26,266 nucleotides of DNA from CAYQJL01 sp964612295 (GTDB lineage Bacteria > Eisenbacteria > RBG-16-71-46 > CAIMUX01 > WJJG01), in NCBI GenBank assembly GCA_964612295.1, contig CAZTDY010000057.1, forward strand, positions 1 through 26,266, written 5' to 3'. The notes below the pieces were generated by a model. That model was given only the letters and a program-made list of their open reading frames with translations, did no database searches and had not been told where the DNA came from. This document shows, piece after piece, positions 14,905 to 22,892 of the stretch. Each line of letters opens with the position of its first letter. The stretch's first letter is position 1. The position numbers and the translations under genes are program-made.

Positions 14905-15741
14905 CTATTCGGGGGCCGGCAGTTCGTCAGATGCGGTCAGACCGGCCTTGTCCAGCCAGACGGCCAGCCTTCCCGAGTCGAGGGCTTCCTGCGCAGCGCG
15001 CTGTTCAGCCGACTTCTTGTTTGGTCCGGCTCCCGTGCCCAGCACCTCTCCCCGGACAATCACTTGTACCGTGAATCGTTTGTCGTGATCGGGCCCTTCC
15101 TGACTGATCACCCGGTACCGAGGGTGCAGGCGGATGTGGGCCTGCACCTTCTCCTGAAGGATGCTCTTGAAGTTCTGCTTCTCGCCGTCGGCCAGGATCC
15201 CGCGCACATGCTGCAGGAGAGAGCGGTGGACGAAGACCCTCGCCGCATCGACCCCTTGATCGAGGTAGATCGCCCCCAGCACTGCCTCGTACGCATCGGC
15301 GAGGATCGAATCGCGCTCCGCCCCTCCCGACTCCCGTTCCGCTTCGCTCAGAAACACGTAGTTGCCCAGGCCGAGCTGGTCGGCCTGATCGGCAAGGACG
15401 GCCTTGCTGACCAGGAGTGACTTCTTCTGGGTCAGTTCACCTTCTCGTTCGTCCGTGAAGGTCTGATAGAGGTGCTCAATCACCACGAGTTCCAGAACCG
15501 CATCGCCCAGGAACTCGAGACGTTCGTTGGAAGCCGGGAGGTTCTCGGCCTCACCTCCCAGGAACGAGCGGTGGGTCAGGGATTGCTGGAGGAGGGTCAC
15601 GTCGCGGAATTGAATGCCGAATTGATCCTGGAACCTCTGCAAGGTGCAGGGGATGTCCTCGGCGGTGGTCGGCAGAGATGTCCTCTTCGGCCCCCCAAAC
15701 AAGGCCGTCAGAGCCCCCATCCACTGCCTGATGAAGCCCAT
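14905..15741 (-). CDS. rnc: Ribonuclease III
   Basis: Cleaves double-stranded RNA in rRNA precursors and regulatory duplexes. The 278 residues have an unconserved N-terminal extension of about 30, the catalytic domain (about 35-185) with the signature NERLEFLGDAVL, and a C-terminal dsRNA-binding domain (about 188-258). The metal-binding acidic residues are present: Glu73, Glu76 and Asp80 in the signature, then Asp149 and Glu152 in LADAYEAVLGAIYLD. The dsRBD has the conserved GAGPNKKSAEQRAAQEAL helix. ATG 15741 has GGGGAA 7 nt upstream. It lies 53 nt after fabF, the classic acpP-fabF-rnc order, and is the last gene of this run. The extension is longer than in E. coli but normal for several phyla. 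Confidence 0.96.
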   Translation of the reverse strand: MGFIRQWMGALTALFGGPKRTSLPTTAEDIPCTLQRFQDQFGIQFRDVTLLQQSLTHRSFLGGEAENLPASNERLEFLGDAVLELVVIEHLYQTFTDEREGELTQKKSLLVSKAVLADQADQLGLGNYVFLSEAERESGGAERDSILADAYEAVLGAIYLDQGVDAARVFVHRSLLQHVRGILADGEKQNFKSILQEKVQAHIRLHPRYRVISQEGPDHDKRFTVQVIVRGEVLGTGAGPNKKSAEQRAAQEALDSGRLAVWLDKAGLTASDELPAPE

Positions 15742-15794
15742 GTTCAGTTCCCCAGCGCGCTAGATCGCCGGATGACGGACTCGACCGATGACCA

Positions 15795-17030
15795 TCACAC
15801 CGCCTTGAAAAGCAGGGATACGTTGTGCCCGCCGAACCCGAGCGAGTTTGAGAGAACCGTCGAGATCTTCTGCTCCCGCGCGGTCTTTGGCACGTAGTCC
15901 AGGTCGCAATCCTCGCCGGGAACCTCATGGTTGATCGTCGGGGGAATCACGCCGTCCCGAAGCGCCATGACCGAGGCGACGGCCTCTGCGGCGCCGGCGG
16001 CCCCCAGGAGGTGCCCGGTCATCGACTTGGTGGACGTGACCGCGAGTTTCTCGGCATGGGCTCCAAAGACGGACCGGATGGCGAGGGTCTCGCCCCGGTC
16101 GTTGAGCGGCGTCGAGGTGCCGTGGGCATTGATGTAGTCGACGTCCTCGAGGTTGATCTGGGCGGACTTGATGGCGAGCTTCATCGCGCGCGAGGCGCCT
16201 TCGCCGTTCGGTTCCGGGGCCGTGACGTGATGGGCGTCGGCCGTCGATCCGTATCCGACCAACTCGCCCAGAATGTCCGCTCCGCGGGCGTTGGCTGACT
16301 CCCACTCCTCCAGAATAAGCGTCGCCGCCCCCTCGGACATCACGAAGCCGTCGCGGTCTTTGTCGAACGGACGGCTGGCCGTCTCGGGCGAGTCGTTGCG
16401 CGTGCTGAGCGCTTTCATCGAGCAGAAGCCCGCCAGCGCCAGCGGAGTGAGAGGCGATTCCGCCCCTCCGGCGACCACTGCGTCGCTGTAGTCCTCGCGA
16501 ATAAGCCGGAAGGCTTCACCCAGCGCATGGGCGCCTGAAGCGCAGGCCGAGACGGTACAGAAGTTGGGCCCCTTGGCATTGAACACGATCGAGAGCTGGC
16601 CGCAGGCCATGTCGGAGATCATCATGGGGACAAAGAAGGGACTGACCCGCGAGGGCCCGCGATTGAGCAGCACCTGATGCTGCTTCTCGAGCGTCTCGAT
16701 TCCGCCAATCCCCGATCCGATGATGACCCCCATGCGCTCGGCGGGGTAAGTCTCGGTGTCCAGCCCGGCCTGTTCCATCGCCTGCAGGGAGGCCACCCAC
16801 GCATATTGAACGAATCGATCGGTGTGTCGGATGGCCTTGCGGTCGATGAACTGGGCCGCATCGAAATCCCGCACTTCCCCCGCGATCTGGCTGGTATACG
16901 GTTCCTTTTCGAACCGCGTCAGCGGCCCGATCCCGCCCTTGCCGTTTCGGATATTCGTCCAATAGGTCGTGAGATCATTCCCACAGGGTGAAACCACGCC
17001 CATTCCGGTGATCGCTACGCGACGTTTCAT
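15795..17030 (-). CDS. fabF: Beta-ketoacyl-ACP synthase II (FabF)
   Basis: Condenses malonyl-ACP with acyl-ACP in each elongation round of type II fatty-acid synthesis. Its 411 residues are the standard length for the family. The thiolase-fold active site is complete: nucleophile Cys163 in SACASGAHA, His303 in NAHGTSTPLND, Lys335 in TSTKSMTGH and His340. The C-terminal glycine loop GFGGHN is intact. ATG 17030 with AAGGAT about 9 nt upstream gives the expected MKRRVAITGMG start. It follows acpP by 92 nt. Because fabH is not in its usual place, how synthesis is initiated cannot be seen here; FabF itself lacks any sign of altered specificity that I can judge from sequence. Confidence 0.97.
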   Translation of the reverse strand: MKRRVAITGMGVVSPCGNDLTTYWTNIRNGKGGIGPLTRFEKEPYTSQIAGEVRDFDAAQFIDRKAIRHTDRFVQYAWVASLQAMEQAGLDTETYPAERMGVIIGSGIGGIETLEKQHQVLLNRGPSRVSPFFVPMMISDMACGQLSIVFNAKGPNFCTVSACASGAHALGEAFRLIREDYSDAVVAGGAESPLTPLALAGFCSMKALSTRNDSPETASRPFDKDRDGFVMSEGAATLILEEWESANARGADILGELVGYGSTADAHHVTAPEPNGEGASRAMKLAIKSAQINLEDVDYINAHGTSTPLNDRGETLAIRSVFGAHAEKLAVTSTKSMTGHLLGAAGAAEAVASVMALRDGVIPPTINHEVPGEDCDLDYVPKTAREQKISTVLSNSLGFGGHNVSLLFKAV

Positions 17031-17122
17031 GTCCAGGATATCCTTTTCCCGGTGCGGATGTCACCGGTGCCCAGAGGAGACCCGCCGACACCCAGCCCCG
17101 CACCTGTTGTGAAAGGCCGATC

Positions 17123-17374
17123 CTAGCTACTGGCCTTCTCGGACAACTTCTTCTTCAAGTAGTCCTGGGCGTCACCCACGCGGATCATCTTCTCCGCGTC
17201 TTCGTCGGGGATCTCGATGCCGAATGCATCTTCAAACGCCATCACCAACTCGACGGTATCCAGAGAGTCCGCGCCCAGATCGTCGATAAAGGATGCTTCC
17301 GGGGCCACCTGATCGGGCGTCACACCCAGCTGCTCGACGATGATCTCTTTGACCCTCTCTTCGTAGTTCTCCAT
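17123..17374 (-). CDS. acpP: Acyl carrier protein
   Basis: Carries growing acyl chains on a 4'-phosphopantetheine arm. The product has 83 residues, strongly acidic, with the attachment motif GADSLD and Ser37 as the modified residue. The following helix, TVELVMAFEDAFGIEIPDEDA, is the conserved partner-binding surface. The start at ATG 17374 is set by an excellent GAGGAGG ribosome-binding site; a longer reading of the frame to 17404 would run through that site. It lies between fabD and fabF with a hairpin upstream (17410-17429). The strong ribosome-binding site fits the need for high ACP levels. Confidence 0.97.
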   Translation of the reverse strand: MENYEERVKEIIVEQLGVTPDQVAPEASFIDDLGADSLDTVELVMAFEDAFGIEIPDEDAEKMIRVGDAQDYLKKKLSEKASS

Positions 17375-17409
17375 GATTCCCTTCCTCCTCAATCGTGAGG
17401 TCATTCGAA

Positions 17410-17429
17410 ATCCCGGTTCACCCCGGGAT
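17410..17429 (-). terminator. Intercistronic hairpin between fabD and acpP (attenuator or mRNA stabiliser)
   Basis: ATCCCGG and CCGGGAT form a perfect 7-bp stem with a 6-nt loop in the 62-base gap between fabD and acpP. On the transcribed strand it is followed by only a short T-run (TTTCG), so it is at most a weak terminator. Protection of the abundant acpP message is an alternative role. Confidence 0.45.
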
Positions 17430-17436
17430 CCTCATT

Positions 17437-18357
17437 TCACTGACTCTCGCGAAACGTCAAGATCTCCTCTGCCTTGCCCAGTGCTCGGCAAGACAAGCTT
17501 CTATCGGTTTGCCTGAGCAGGCCCTTCAGGACCTGGCCCGGGCCAATCTCCACACATTCTTCGGGGCCCCGCGCGGCCAGCGCGCGCATGGTGGGCTCCC
17601 AGAGCACGGGACTCAAGAGCTGTTTGACCAATGAGGCCCGGATGTCGGCCGCGGCCGTCACCTCGTCCCCCGACGCATTGGCGAAGACGGGAAAACGAGC
17701 ATCCTCGATCTCTACCGCTTCGAGGGCTTCCTCCAAGCCGCGCGCCGCCGGCTCCATGAGGGGCGAATGAAAGGCCCCGCTCACGTTGAGCGGCACGACC
17801 CGCTTGGCTCCCTTCTCCTTGAGCGCCTCGCCCGCCGCGGCAACCGCCTGCGGCTCACCGGAGATCACCACCTGCCCCGGCGAGTTGAGGTTCGCGGGCT
17901 CCACGATACCGCTCGTGGCCTCGCAGATCTCGCGCACGGCCTGGGCATCCATCCCCAGAATGGCCGCCATGGTCCCGGGCTGCGATTCCCCAGCCGAGAA
18001 CATCAGTTCGCCCCGGCGGCGGACCAGCCGCACGGCGTCCTCGAGTTTGAGTGCGCCGGCCACGGTATAGGCCGAGTATTCGCCCAAGCTGTGCCCGGCG
18101 GCCATCAGACCGGCCGGCTCCCAGGACGCTTCCATGGCAGCCCAGGCCGCGAGGGAGTGGGCCAGGATGGCCGGCTGCGCGTTGCGCGTCTCCCGGAGGC
18201 TCTCCTCGGGACCCTCGAACATCAGCTCGGACAGGGAAAAGCCGAGGGCTTCATCGGCCCGATCAAAGACTCCCCGGGCGGCCGGAAACTGATCGCCCAG
18301 GTCCTTTCCCATACCCACGAATTGGGACCCTTGTCCCGGAAAAAGCAGCGCTCTCAT
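17437..18357 (-). CDS. fabD: Malonyl-CoA:ACP transacylase
   Basis: Transfers malonate from CoA to ACP, feeding fatty-acid elongation. The 306 residues start with the family motif LFPGQGSQFVGMG. The nucleophile Ser90 is in GHSLGEYSA, Arg115 in LVRRRGELM binds the malonyl carboxylate, and His197 in SGAFHSPLM completes the dyad. The C-terminal EIGPGQVLKGL is intact. The start is ATG 18357. The gene lies 152 nt after plsX, where fabH would normally be, and 62 nt before acpP, where fabG would normally be. Those two gaps hold only inverted repeats. Confidence 0.96.
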   Translation of the reverse strand: MRALLFPGQGSQFVGMGKDLGDQFPAARGVFDRADEALGFSLSELMFEGPEESLRETRNAQPAILAHSLAAWAAMEASWEPAGLMAAGHSLGEYSAYTVAGALKLEDAVRLVRRRGELMFSAGESQPGTMAAILGMDAQAVREICEATSGIVEPANLNSPGQVVISGEPQAVAAAGEALKEKGAKRVVPLNVSGAFHSPLMEPAARGLEEALEAVEIEDARFPVFANASGDEVTAAADIRASLVKQLLSPVLWEPTMRALAARGPEECVEIGPGQVLKGLLRQTDRSLSCRALGKAEEILTFRESQ

Positions 18358-18382
18358 CCTTGAATTCCGTCCTATGATGCAC

Positions 18383-18411
18383 CGCCCCGATCCTCATCCG
18401 GCATCGGGGCG
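18383..18411. repeat. 9-bp inverted repeat between plsX and fabD
   Basis: CGCCCCGAT and ATCGGGGCG form a perfect 9-bp stem with an 11-nt loop in the 152-base plsX-fabD gap. A CCTTTT run follows on the plus strand, but the local genes are on the minus strand, where no T-run follows. A regulatory or processing site is possible. Confidence 0.45.
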
Positions 18412-18509
18412 CCTTTTGCCTAAAGACCTTTCTTTCATTACCCTGGATCAGCGAGTTTTGCAAGGGGTAAGCGGGGGGCCTGAGGCCGCTGAGCCGGGGC
18501 CGAGGGGGG

Positions 18510-19565
18510 TCAGGAGCTCGCGGCGGTCCCGTGGGATACCATCGCATCCGATTCGGCGGCAGCGAGAATGGCCTCTTCGAGGTTCCCCCGAATGGTCCGG
18601 GCGGCCACCTCGATCGCCTTGCGGATGGCCCGGGCCGAGGACCTACCATGGCCGATGACGCAGACACCCTTGGTCCCCAGGAGAAGGGCGCCACCATATT
18701 CCTCGTAGTTGAGCCGCTGCTTGAGGCCCTTGATCGCGGGGCGCATCAGGAGGGCTCCGGCCATCGCGGGAACATGGGCCCGGATCTCCCGGCGCACGAC
18801 CTGACCGCCGACGCTGACAATGCTCTCGATGAACTTGAGAATCACGTTCCCCGTAAACCCGTCGCAGACAACAACATCGGCCCCACCGTCGAACACATCC
18901 CGTCCCTCGACGTTGCCGATGAATCCGAGCGCCTCGCGGGATTGGTCCAGGAGTTGATATGCGGCTTGGGAGAGGGCATTGCCCTTCGAAGGCTCCTCAC
19001 CGATGTTCAGGAGCCCCACCCGAGGATGCTCCACGCCTAGAACGAGCTGGGCATAGATCCGCCCCATCTGCGCGAACTGATAGAGGTGGAGTGGCTTACA
19101 GTCGGCGTTCGCCCCCACGTCGAGGACAACGCACTGCCCGCTGCCGGTGGGCACCACGCTGGCGATCGCCGGACGCTTGATACCCCGCATTCGTCCCATG
19201 CTGAGCAGGGAGGTCGTGACCACGGCCCCGGTATTGCCCATGCTCACGAGCGCATCAGCCCGGCCGTCACGGACCAGCGCCGCACAGACGGCGATCGAGG
19301 AGTCCGGCTTTCGGCGGAAGGCCCTCTCTGCCTTCTCCCCCATCTCGACCTGCTCGGCGGCGTGAGCCACAAAGAGCGGGAGGGGTTCGGGCGCCACCGA
19401 GCGCAGGGCATCCCACACCTGCGGCTCGTCCCCCACCAGGAGGACCTCGAGCCGATCAGGCTGGTGCCGGACGGCTTCCACCGCACCGGCAACGACCACC
19501 TCGGGGCCACCGTCGCCGCCCATTGCGTCGACCGCGATCCGTACTCTGCGGGGTTCGTTTCCCAT
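18510..19565 (-). CDS. plsX: Phosphate acyltransferase PlsX
   Basis: Converts acyl-ACP to acyl-phosphate, the donor for PlsY in phospholipid synthesis; peripheral on the cytoplasmic face of the membrane. About 351 residues with the diagnostic start RVRIAVDAMGGDGGPE, the conserved SMGNTGAVV, FVGNVEGRDVF-like (here FIGNVEGRDVFDGGADVVVCDGFTGN split over 168-195) and near the end GGALLLGTKGVCVIGHG. ATG 19565 is preferred by similarity; ATG 19583 would add six residues and neither has a strong ribosome-binding site. It follows rpmF, giving the standard yceD-rpmF-plsX order that links membrane lipid synthesis to ribosome production. Confidence 0.95.
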   Translation of the reverse strand: MGNEPRRVRIAVDAMGGDGGPEVVVAGAVEAVRHQPDRLEVLLVGDEPQVWDALRSVAPEPLPLFVAHAAEQVEMGEKAERAFRRKPDSSIAVCAALVRDGRADALVSMGNTGAVVTTSLLSMGRMRGIKRPAIASVVPTGSGQCVVLDVGANADCKPLHLYQFAQMGRIYAQLVLGVEHPRVGLLNIGEEPSKGNALSQAAYQLLDQSREALGFIGNVEGRDVFDGGADVVVCDGFTGNVILKFIESIVSVGGQVVRREIRAHVPAMAGALLMRPAIKGLKQRLNYEEYGGALLLGTKGVCVIGHGRSSARAIRKAIEVAARTIRGNLEEAILAAAESDAMVSHGTAASS

Positions 19566-19601
19566 GGTATGAGGGCATCCCACCGGCGGGGGCCGGGGGG
19601 A

Positions 19602-19781
19602 TTACTCCTTCACCATGAGGATCTCTTCGCCCTTGTAGTACCCGCAGCTCGTGCAGACGCGATGCGGACGCTTCGCCTGACCGCAATTCGCGCAGGTCAC
19701 CTGGTTGGGACGCGCTAGTTTGTGCGATGCCCGGCGCTTGTCCCGGCGGGCTCTCGAGTGACGCCTCTTCGGAAGGGCCAT
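19602..19781 (-). CDS. rpmF: 50S ribosomal protein L32
   Basis: A 59-residue protein translated from ATG 19781. It begins MALPKRRHSRARRDKRR, the basic N-terminus that enters the ribosome, and contains a four-cysteine zinc ribbon (CANC at 30-33 and CTSC at 43-46), so it is the zinc-binding form. It ends GEEILMVKE. GGAG is present shortly upstream. It lies between yceD and plsX, the position it holds in many bacteria. Confidence 0.95.
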   Translation of the reverse strand: MALPKRRHSRARRDKRRASHKLARPNQVTCANCGQAKRPHRVCTSCGYYKGEEILMVKE

Positions 19782-19795
19782 TGTCTTCTCCTTCG

Positions 19796-20341
19796 CTAAT
19801 GGTTCTCCGGATCTCTATCCGATTTCGACTTCAGTTTGCTCAGCGCCGCCCAGCGCGGGTCAACATCGCCATCCGCCGGGCAGTCACATGTCTTCTCATT
19901 CAGATTGCCGCCGCACTGGGGGCACAGCCCCCGGCAGTCGGGACCGCACAGGGGGTGGGCCTCGATTTCCACCAGAATGGCCTCGCGGACCTCATTGCCC
20001 AACGAGAACTTCTCCCCATCGTGGATCACGACACCCTCTGGAGGCAACTCCTCTGATGGGTTTCGCGTCTCGCGCGGCCGGATCAGAACCATGAGATCGA
20101 TCCTGAGATCCGTGGCAATCTTGCCAAGACAGCGGACGCAACCCTGCTCCACCCCCACCCGGGCCGTGCCCCGGACCTGGAATTCGTCCCGGGTGCGCAC
20201 GATGACGAGGTCGACCGCGATCGGCCCCGTGACCCGCACACCCTCAGACTCCAGGTCGAGGTCCCGGGCCGCGAGTTCGTAGCTTTGCTCGCTGGTTCCT
20301 TCAGCAAACTCGCTCAGCCCGAATGTCAATGCCTCTACCAT
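19796..20341 (-). CDS. yceD: YceD/DUF177-family protein (large-ribosomal-subunit accumulation protein)
   Basis: Members of DUF177 affect 23S rRNA and 50S subunit accumulation; the mechanism is not settled. The 181-residue product has a CVRC pair (68-71) and a C-terminal cysteine-rich part, PLCGPDCRGLCPQCGGNLN (130-148) followed by CDC and DPRWAALSKL. This is the standard ending of the family and suggests zinc binding. ATG 20341 is chosen because the family start is near there. It is immediately upstream of rpmF (14 nt), the hallmark position of yceD. Confidence 0.92.
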   Translation of the reverse strand: MVEALTFGLSEFAEGTSEQSYELAARDLDLESEGVRVTGPIAVDLVIVRTRDEFQVRGTARVGVEQGCVRCLGKIATDLRIDLMVLIRPRETRNPSEELPPEGVVIHDGEKFSLGNEVREAILVEIEAHPLCGPDCRGLCPQCGGNLNEKTCDCPADGDVDPRWAALSKLKSKSDRDPENH

Positions 20342-20351
20342 GTTACGCGAT

Positions 20352-20768
20352 CTAGTCCCTGTTCAGGTCCAGGCCGAAGAAACCGATCTCCTCGGCAGCG
20401 GTCTCCGGCGCATCCGAAGCGTGAACCGCATTGTGTCCCTTGTCGATGCCGAAGTCCTTGCGGATCGTGCCTTCGGTGGCCTCGGCCGGATCGGTCGCGC
20501 CCACCAGCTTGCGCAGCTGGGCGATCGCATCGTCTCGTTCCAGCACCACGGCGCAGATCGGCCCGGAGGACATGTACTCGACCAGGTTCTCCAGGAAGGG
20601 CTTGCCCTCGTGGACGGCGTAGAACTGCTTCGCCTCATCCGCGCTCAGATGCACCATCTTGAGCCGGAGGATCCGGAAACCGGCGGCCTCCATCCGGGCG
20701 AGGATCCGCCCACTCTCACCGCGCTCCACGGCATCCGGTTTCACCATCGTAAAGGTCTGTTGGACCAT
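20352..20768 (-). CDS. ndk: Nucleoside diphosphate kinase
   Basis: Transfers the gamma-phosphate of ATP to other nucleoside diphosphates through a phosphohistidine. The 138 residues begin QQTFTMVKPDAVERG. The active site is NAVHASDAPETA with His116; most homologues have Gly where this has Ala117. Other nucleotide-binding residues, such as those in KPFLENLVEYMSSGP, are intact. ATG 20768 is the natural start. It lies 17 nt after sucD and 10 nt before yceD. SucCD-Ndk adjacency is meaningful because GTP or ATP made by succinyl-CoA synthetase can be equilibrated by Ndk. Confidence 0.96.
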   Translation of the reverse strand: MVQQTFTMVKPDAVERGESGRILARMEAAGFRILRLKMVHLSADEAKQFYAVHEGKPFLENLVEYMSSGPICAVVLERDDAIAQLRKLVGATDPAEATEGTIRKDFGIDKGHNAVHASDAPETAAEEIGFFGLDLNRD

Positions 20769-20785
20769 GCTGCGAATCTCCCTGA

Positions 20786-21658
20786 TTAAACGCCGAGGGC
20801 CTGCTTCATCAGCGGCCCGACATCCGCCGGCACGTTTGCGACCGCGATCCCTGCGCTCTCCAAGGCCTTCACCTTCTCTTCCGCGGTTCCCTTCCCGCGG
20901 GAGATGATCGCGCCGGCGTGCCCCATCCGCTTCCCGGGCGGGGCCGTCCGACCCGCGATGAAGGCGACGGCCGGTTTCTTCAGCTCTTCGGTGATGTACT
21001 CGGCGGCTTCCTCTTCGGCGCTCCCGCCGATCTCACCGATCAGCACGACACCCTCGGTGTCGGGATCGTCCTTGTACAGCTCGAGCACGTCCAAGAAATC
21101 GGTACCGATGATCGGATCGCCCCCGATGCCGATACAGGTCGACTGTCCCAGCCCGTGTTGCGAAAGCTGCCAGACCATCTCGTAGGTCAGCGTGCCGCTG
21201 CGCGAAACCACGCCGATCTTCCCGGGCTCATGAATCTGGCCGGGCATGATGCCGAGCTTGCACTTGCCGGGGCTGATCAGCCCGGGGCTGTTCGGTCCGA
21301 CGACGCGCGTGTCGCTCGCGTAGACGTCCAGCATGACGCGGGACATATCGAGCGCCGGCACGCCCTCGCTGATCACGACCACCAGTTCGAGACCGGCATC
21401 GGTCGCTTCGAGAATGGCGTCGGGCACGAATGCGGCGCGCACGTAGATCGCCGACGCGTTGGCGCCCGTCTCGGCCACGGCCTCCTCGACCGTGTTGAAG
21501 ATGGGTATTTCGTCGAGTTTGCTGCCACCCTTGCCGGGGGTCACCCCCGCGACGATCTGGGTGCCGTAATCGCGCATGGCCCGGGCGTGAAACGACCCGT
21601 CGCGGCCCGTGATGCCCTGCACGACGACTTTGGTATTTTCATCAATCAGGATACTCAC
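20786..21658 (-). CDS. sucD: Succinyl-CoA synthetase, alpha subunit
   Basis: Forms with SucC the TCA-cycle enzyme that makes succinate and ATP or GTP from succinyl-CoA. The 290 residues hold an N-terminal CoA-binding Rossmann domain (VVVQGITGRDGSFHAR), the signature GGDPIIGTDFLDVLELY and the phosphorylated His247 in RMGHAGAIISRGKG. ATG 21658 starts the canonical MSILIDENTKV. It follows sucC by 12 nt. Confidence 0.97.
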   Translation of the reverse strand: MSILIDENTKVVVQGITGRDGSFHARAMRDYGTQIVAGVTPGKGGSKLDEIPIFNTVEEAVAETGANASAIYVRAAFVPDAILEATDAGLELVVVISEGVPALDMSRVMLDVYASDTRVVGPNSPGLISPGKCKLGIMPGQIHEPGKIGVVSRSGTLTYEMVWQLSQHGLGQSTCIGIGGDPIIGTDFLDVLELYKDDPDTEGVVLIGEIGGSAEEEAAEYITEELKKPAVAFIAGRTAPPGKRMGHAGAIISRGKGTAEEKVKALESAGIAVANVPADVGPLMKQALGV

Positions 21659-21670
21659 CGGACACTCTCC

Positions 21671-22816
21671 TTACGCGTTCACAGCCTCGGCCTGACGAAT
21701 TGCTTCCTGCACCGCCTCTTCCATCGATGCCGCGAAGATGGCTGCGCCACTGTCTTCCAAGATCTTCCGGCCACGGGCCTCGTTGGTGCCGGTCAAGCGC
21801 ACCACGATCGGCAGATCGATCTTGATCTTCGTGAGAGCGGTGACGATCCCCTCGGCAACGTGATCGCAGCGCGTGATGCCGCCGAAGATGTTGAAGAGGA
21901 TCACCTTCACTTGGCTGTCCGCGGTGATGATCTCGAGCGCGGCAACAACCTTCTCCGGACTCGAGCTGCCGCCGATGTCTAAGAAGTTGGCCGGCTCGCC
22001 GCCGAAGTGTTTCACCAAGTCCATGGTCGCCATGGCCAGGCCGGCCCCGTTGACCACGCAGCCGATCTGGCCGTCGAGCGGGATGTAGGAAAGCCCGAAC
22101 GTGCGGGCCTTCTCGTCGTGCGTCCCCTCGGTGTCCGGATCGCGAAGCTCGGCCAATGCCGGCACGAGCGAAACCCGGCTGTCATCGATATTGATCTTGG
22201 CGTCCAGCGCGAGGACGCCACCCTCCTTGAGCTCGACCAGCGGATTGATCTCCGCCAGCGAGGCGTGCGTATCCAGGAAGGCCAGCGAGAGCTTGCGGAT
22301 CGCGCCCGCGATCTGCAGCGCCTTCTTCCCGTCCGGCTCGATCTTGTGCGCGAGCTGACGCGCCTCGTAGGACAAGAGGCCCTGATCGGGATCGAAAGGC
22401 ATCTTGTGAATCAACTCCGGTGTCTTGGCCGCCACCTCTTCGATGTCGATGCCGCCCTCGCGGCTGACCATCATGATCGGCAAACCGCTCTCCCGATCGA
22501 GGATCGCGCCCAGGTAATATTCGTGCCCGATGTCGGCCGCCGGGGTCACGAGCACCATCCTGACCGGCAGACCCTTGATGCTGAGCTTCAGAATGTCGGC
22601 AGCCTTCTGCTCGGCTTCCTCCGGCGTCGCCGCCAGCTTGATTCCGCCGGCCTTGCCGCGACCGCCCATGTGGACCTGAGCTTTGACGACCACCTCGGCG
22701 CCGATCTCCTCGGCAGCCGCGCGGGCCTCGGCGGCGGTGCGGGCCACCTTGCCCCCCCGAACCGTGATTCCGTGCCGGCCGAGGATCTCCTTGGCCTGGT
22801 ACTCGTGAATGTTCAC
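21671..22816 (-). CDS. sucC: Succinyl-CoA synthetase, beta subunit
   Basis: ATP-grasp subunit that binds nucleotide and succinate. From GTG 22816 it has 381 residues, near the usual 385-390. It starts with the invariant MNIHEYQAKEIL, has the nucleotide-binding VKAQVHMGGRGKAGG (about 43-57) and the signature VNGAGLAMATMDLV. The C-terminal CoA-ligase domain has LFNIFGGITRCDHVAEGI. GTG is chosen over upstream frames because GGGAG lies about 8 nt before it and the family begins there. The residue set that fixes ATP versus GTP preference cannot be judged by eye. Confidence 0.97.
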   Translation of the reverse strand: MNIHEYQAKEILGRHGITVRGGKVARTAAEARAAAEEIGAEVVVKAQVHMGGRGKAGGIKLAATPEEAEQKAADILKLSIKGLPVRMVLVTPAADIGHEYYLGAILDRESGLPIMMVSREGGIDIEEVAAKTPELIHKMPFDPDQGLLSYEARQLAHKIEPDGKKALQIAGAIRKLSLAFLDTHASLAEINPLVELKEGGVLALDAKINIDDSRVSLVPALAELRDPDTEGTHDEKARTFGLSYIPLDGQIGCVVNGAGLAMATMDLVKHFGGEPANFLDIGGSSSPEKVVAALEIITADSQVKVILFNIFGGITRCDHVAEGIVTALTKIKIDLPIVVRLTGTNEARGRKILEDSGAAIFAASMEEAVQEAIRQAEAVNA

Positions 22817-22892
22817 GCTTCTGCTCCCTTCCCCGGGCGGACCCGGACTCCATCCGGACCGCCCGAACACTCTCGCAAACTGAAACGCAAGC

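Noticed and set aside
20918..21982. Plus-strand open frame opposite sucD/sucC
   Set aside because: It crosses two well-identified genes and their short junction, with no domain of its own.
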